Source: Thiomargarita sp. (GTDB lineage: Bacteria; Pseudomonadota; Gammaproteobacteria; Beggiatoales; Beggiatoaceae). From it: a DNA stretch of 6,298 nt. Of this stretch, positions 4,374-6,298 are shown piece after piece. Position 1 is the first letter of the stretch. Each line of letters starts with the position of its first letter. The notes under the pieces are model-generated. The model ran no database searches. It saw only the letters and a list, made by a program, of their open reading frames with translations, and was not told the DNA's origin. Both the position numbers and the translations under genes were made by a program. The stretch spans positions 1 to 6,298 of the forward strand of contig DYNO01000182.1 in assembly GCA_020721025.1 (NCBI GenBank). Direction: 5' to 3'.

Positions 4374-5612
4374 ATGGCAAGAGATAAAAATTTGATCGTA
4401 GGTTTGGATATTGGTACGTCCAAAGTCGTTGCTATTGCTGGCGAAATCTCCCCAGAAAGCGATGAAGTCGAAATTATCGGCATTGGGCAACACCCATCAC
4501 GCGGGCTGAAAAAGGGCGTGGTCGTCAATATTGAATCTACGATACATTCCATTCAACGCGCGGTAGAAGAAGCTGAACTCATGTCAGGGTGTGAGATACG
4601 TTCAGTCTATACAGGTATTGCCGGCAGTCATATTCGCAGTATGAATTCGCACGGGATTGTCGCCATCCGTGATAAAGAAGTGACGCAAGATGACATTGAG
4701 CGGGTGATTGATGCGGCTCGTGCGGTGGCGATTCCTGCGGATCAGAAAATTATTCACATCATCCCACAAGAGTTTGTGATTGATAATCAAGAAGGTATCC
4801 GCGAACCCATCGGCATGTCTGGGGTGCGACTCGAAGCCAAAGTTCACATGGTTTCTGGAGCGGTCAGCGCGGCGCAAAATATTATCAAGTGCATTCGTTC
4901 CTGTGGTTTAGAAGTCGATGACATGATTTTAGAACAATTGGCTTCGAGTGAGGCGGTGTTATCGGAAGATGAAAAAGATTTAGGCGTGTGTTTGATCGAC
5001 ATTGGCGGCGGCACAACGGATATTGCCGTGTGGACAGATGGCGCGATTCGTTACACTTCCGTGATTCCCATTGCCGGCGATCAGGTCACTAACGATATTG
5101 CTGTGGCGATGCGAACTCCCACCCAATATGCCGAAGAAATTAAAATCAAATATGCCTGTGCCTTGGCGAAATTAACCAATGCCGACGAGATGTTAGAAGT
5201 GCCGAGTGTGGGAACGCGCCCGCCCCGCCATTTGTCCAGACAAACTTTAGCCGACGTGGTAGAACCGCGTTATGAGGAATTATTCACCTTGGTGCAATCG
5301 GCGATTCGTCGCAGTGGCTATGAAGATTTAATCGCTGCGGGTATTGTAATGACTGGGGGCAGTGCCAAGATGGACGGTGTGATTGAATTGGCAGAAGAAG
5401 TATTCAAAATGCCGGTGCGACTTGGTTATCCCCGCCATATTTCTGGTTTGGTTGATGTGGTACGCAATCCGATTCATTCTACGGGAGTTGGTTTATTATT
5501 ATTTGGACATCGGCATCGGCATGAACGGATGTCAGATATTGCTTTCAGCGGCGGAAATAAAGGGCGTGGTTTATTGGGGCGGATGAAGAATTGGTTTCAG
5601 GGGAATTTTTAA
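4374..5612 (+). CDS. ftsA: Cell division protein FtsA
   Basis: Actin-like ATPase that anchors FtsZ filaments to the inner membrane and recruits later division proteins. The 412 residues (E. coli 420) show the phosphate 1 motif GLDIGTSKV (10-18), the FtsA-specific 1C (SHS2) domain at about 84-165 (including IPQEFVIDNQEGIREPIGMS, 130-149), phosphate 2 LIDIGGGTTDIAVW (207-220), the adenosine motif IVMTGGSA (324-331), and a C-terminal amphipathic membrane-targeting helix LLGRMKNWFQ (400-409) after a flexible Gly/Ser/Asn linker. All parts are present. The ATG gives the usual family N-terminus; no good Shine-Dalgarno precedes it. It lies 70 bases after ftsQ. ftsZ, almost always next in gammaproteobacteria, does not follow directly: a nuclease-like gene begins 36 bases later. 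Confidence 0.98.
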   Translation: MARDKNLIVGLDIGTSKVVAIAGEISPESDEVEIIGIGQHPSRGLKKGVVVNIESTIHSIQRAVEEAELMSGCEIRSVYTGIAGSHIRSMNSHGIVAIRDKEVTQDDIERVIDAARAVAIPADQKIIHIIPQEFVIDNQEGIREPIGMSGVRLEAKVHMVSGAVSAAQNIIKCIRSCGLEVDDMILEQLASSEAVLSEDEKDLGVCLIDIGGGTTDIAVWTDGAIRYTSVIPIAGDQVTNDIAVAMRTPTQYAEEIKIKYACALAKLTNADEMLEVPSVGTRPPRHLSRQTLADVVEPRYEELFTLVQSAIRRSGYEDLIAAGIVMTGGSAKMDGVIELAEEVFKMPVRLGYPRHISGLVDVVRNPIHSTGVGLLLFGHRHRHERMSDIAFSGGNKGRGLLGRMKNWFQGNF

Positions 5613-5648
5613 ACAGGTTTCTGCTTATTATCTTAAGGAGAAACGACC

Positions 5649-6298
5649 ATGTTAGAAATTGAAGAGCGGGTGAATCATTTAGATGAATTAATGGCGCAAC
5701 TGATTCAAACGGTTGATCGTACCTCTAGGGAAATGCAGCGATCTTACGAACGTTCACAACGAGATATGCAAGATTTCCGCGAAGAAATGCGTCTGTCGCG
5801 TGAGAAATCTGAACGGGAGATGCAAGAATTTAAAGCAGAAATGCATCTGTCGCGTGAGAAATCTGAACGGGAGATGCAAGAGTTTAAAGCAGAAATGCGT
5901 CAATCGAAGCGAGATTTAGATAAAAAATGGGGCGAGTTAAGCAATAAATTGGGCACGATGGCAGAAGATTTGGTTGCCCCCAGCATTCCACGAATTCTTA
6001 AACAACTCACGGGATGTACAGCAAAAATCGAATACAGTGCTGTTCGAGTGCGTAAGAGTCAGCCCCAAAATCAAGAATTCGATGTGGTGGTCAAATGCGA
6101 AAATTGGGTCTTTATCAATGAAACTAAAAGCAACTTACGCCCAGAACATTTGGATAAATTCCATCGACTGATGCAAAGAATTCGAGATTATTTCCCAGAA
6201 TACCAAAACAACCAGTTTATCGGTGCGATTGCGTCACTCTACGTCGATGAAAGTTTAGTGGAACGTGGGGAAAAATTAGGCTTGGTGGTCTTGGGTTT
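5649..6298 (+). CDS. Coiled-coil PD-(D/E)XK nuclease-like protein (DUF3782-type), cut by window end
   Basis: The reading frame stays open from ATG to the window edge (216 full codons), so the C-terminus is missing. Residues 1-100 form a highly charged helix (Glu, Arg, Met, Gln, Ser), with an 18-residue unit repeated at 28-45, 46-63 and 64-81. From about residue 100 a globular domain follows: LGTMAEDLVAPSI (101-113, with E106), then EFDVVVKCENWVFINETKS (143-161). The D145...E158-T-K160 pattern fits the PD-(D/E)XK active site, and E106 matches the helix-1 acidic residue of that fold. The arrangement resembles DUF3782-type proteins, often found in many copies in filamentous sulfur bacteria and cyanobacteria; that is from memory. 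DNA cleavage is not shown. A strong Shine-Dalgarno AAGGAG (5635-5640) lies 8 bases before the ATG. It takes the place where ftsZ is expected. Confidence 0.8.
   Translation, partial: MLEIEERVNHLDELMAQLIQTVDRTSREMQRSYERSQRDMQDFREEMRLSREKSEREMQEFKAEMHLSREKSEREMQEFKAEMRQSKRDLDKKWGELSNKLGTMAEDLVAPSIPRILKQLTGCTAKIEYSAVRVRKSQPQNQEFDVVVKCENWVFINETKSNLRPEHLDKFHRLMQRIRDYFPEYQNNQFIGAIASLYVDESLVERGEKLGLVVLG
5730..5891 (+). repeat. 54-bp in-frame tandem repeat encoding an 18-residue helical unit
   Basis: Three units of 54 bp follow each other (5730-5783, 5784-5837, 5838-5891), with a partial fourth starting at 5892 (EMRQS). Units two and three differ at only 2 of 54 bases (CGT/CAT and GAA/GAG); the first is more diverged at the DNA level but keeps the protein pattern E-M-x-x-S...M-Q-x-F. 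The repeat lies wholly within the coiled-coil part of the nuclease-like gene, and unit gain or loss would not change frame. Confidence 0.85.

Noticed and set aside
4602..4877. Minus-strand open frame of 91 codons inside ftsA
   Set aside because: Antisense shadow of a strongly conserved gene, without its own ribosome binding site or recognisable domain.
5713..5919. Plus-strand frame with a cysteine-rich repeat (CRVRNLNGRCK)
   Set aside because: It is the shifted-frame shadow of the 54-bp tandem repeat in the nuclease-like gene, which has the start site, ribosome binding site and domain match.

Overview
The window looks like chromosomal DNA of a gammaproteobacterium with moderate, slightly AT-rich composition. 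The clue is the right-hand part, which holds ddl, ftsQ and ftsA in the order of the proteobacterial division and cell wall (dcw) cluster; the proteins resemble gammaproteobacterial forms. A sulfur-oxidising or filamentous lineage (Thiotrichales/Beggiatoa-like) would fit the exported DsrE-like protein, the abundant short palindromic repeats and the coiled-coil nuclease-like gene, but that placement is inference from general familiarity, not from a search.

Layout. Positions 1-501 hold one small leftward gene for an exported protein of unknown function, with a plausible promoter and a weak terminator candidate. Positions 502-1370 are a gene-poor stretch of nearly 900 bases. Its first part (515-1021) is a nest of inverted and dispersed repeats: a perfect 38-bp inverted repeat, a 25-bp outer inverted repeat with one mismatch, three copies of a ~50-bp AT-rich/GC-rich module, and a REP-like double palindrome. 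Its second part (1055-1349, minus strand) reads as two adjoining open frames that together look like a decayed, frameshifted gene, ending just before ddl.

From 1371 all genes run rightward: ddl (D-alanine--D-alanine ligase), a class I SAM-dependent methyltransferase, an exported DsrE-family protein, ftsQ, ftsA, and a gene cut by the window end that encodes a coiled coil joined to a PD-(D/E)XK nuclease-like domain. Most gaps are 9-70 bases with no convincing terminator, so they could be one transcript, perhaps with an extra start before ftsA.

How they fit together. Ddl makes the D-Ala-D-Ala dipeptide for peptidoglycan precursors; FtsQ is the membrane-anchored divisome scaffold; FtsA tethers FtsZ to the membrane. 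The usual neighbours murC/murB (before ddl) and ftsZ (after ftsA) are not where expected: repeats and a gene remnant lie before ddl, two unrelated genes sit between ddl and ftsQ, and the nuclease-like gene occupies the ftsZ position. I do not see a clearly new multi-gene system. The most unusual points are the remodelled dcw cluster, the repeat nest, the frameshifted gene remnant, and the 54-bp tandem repeat in the nuclease-like gene.
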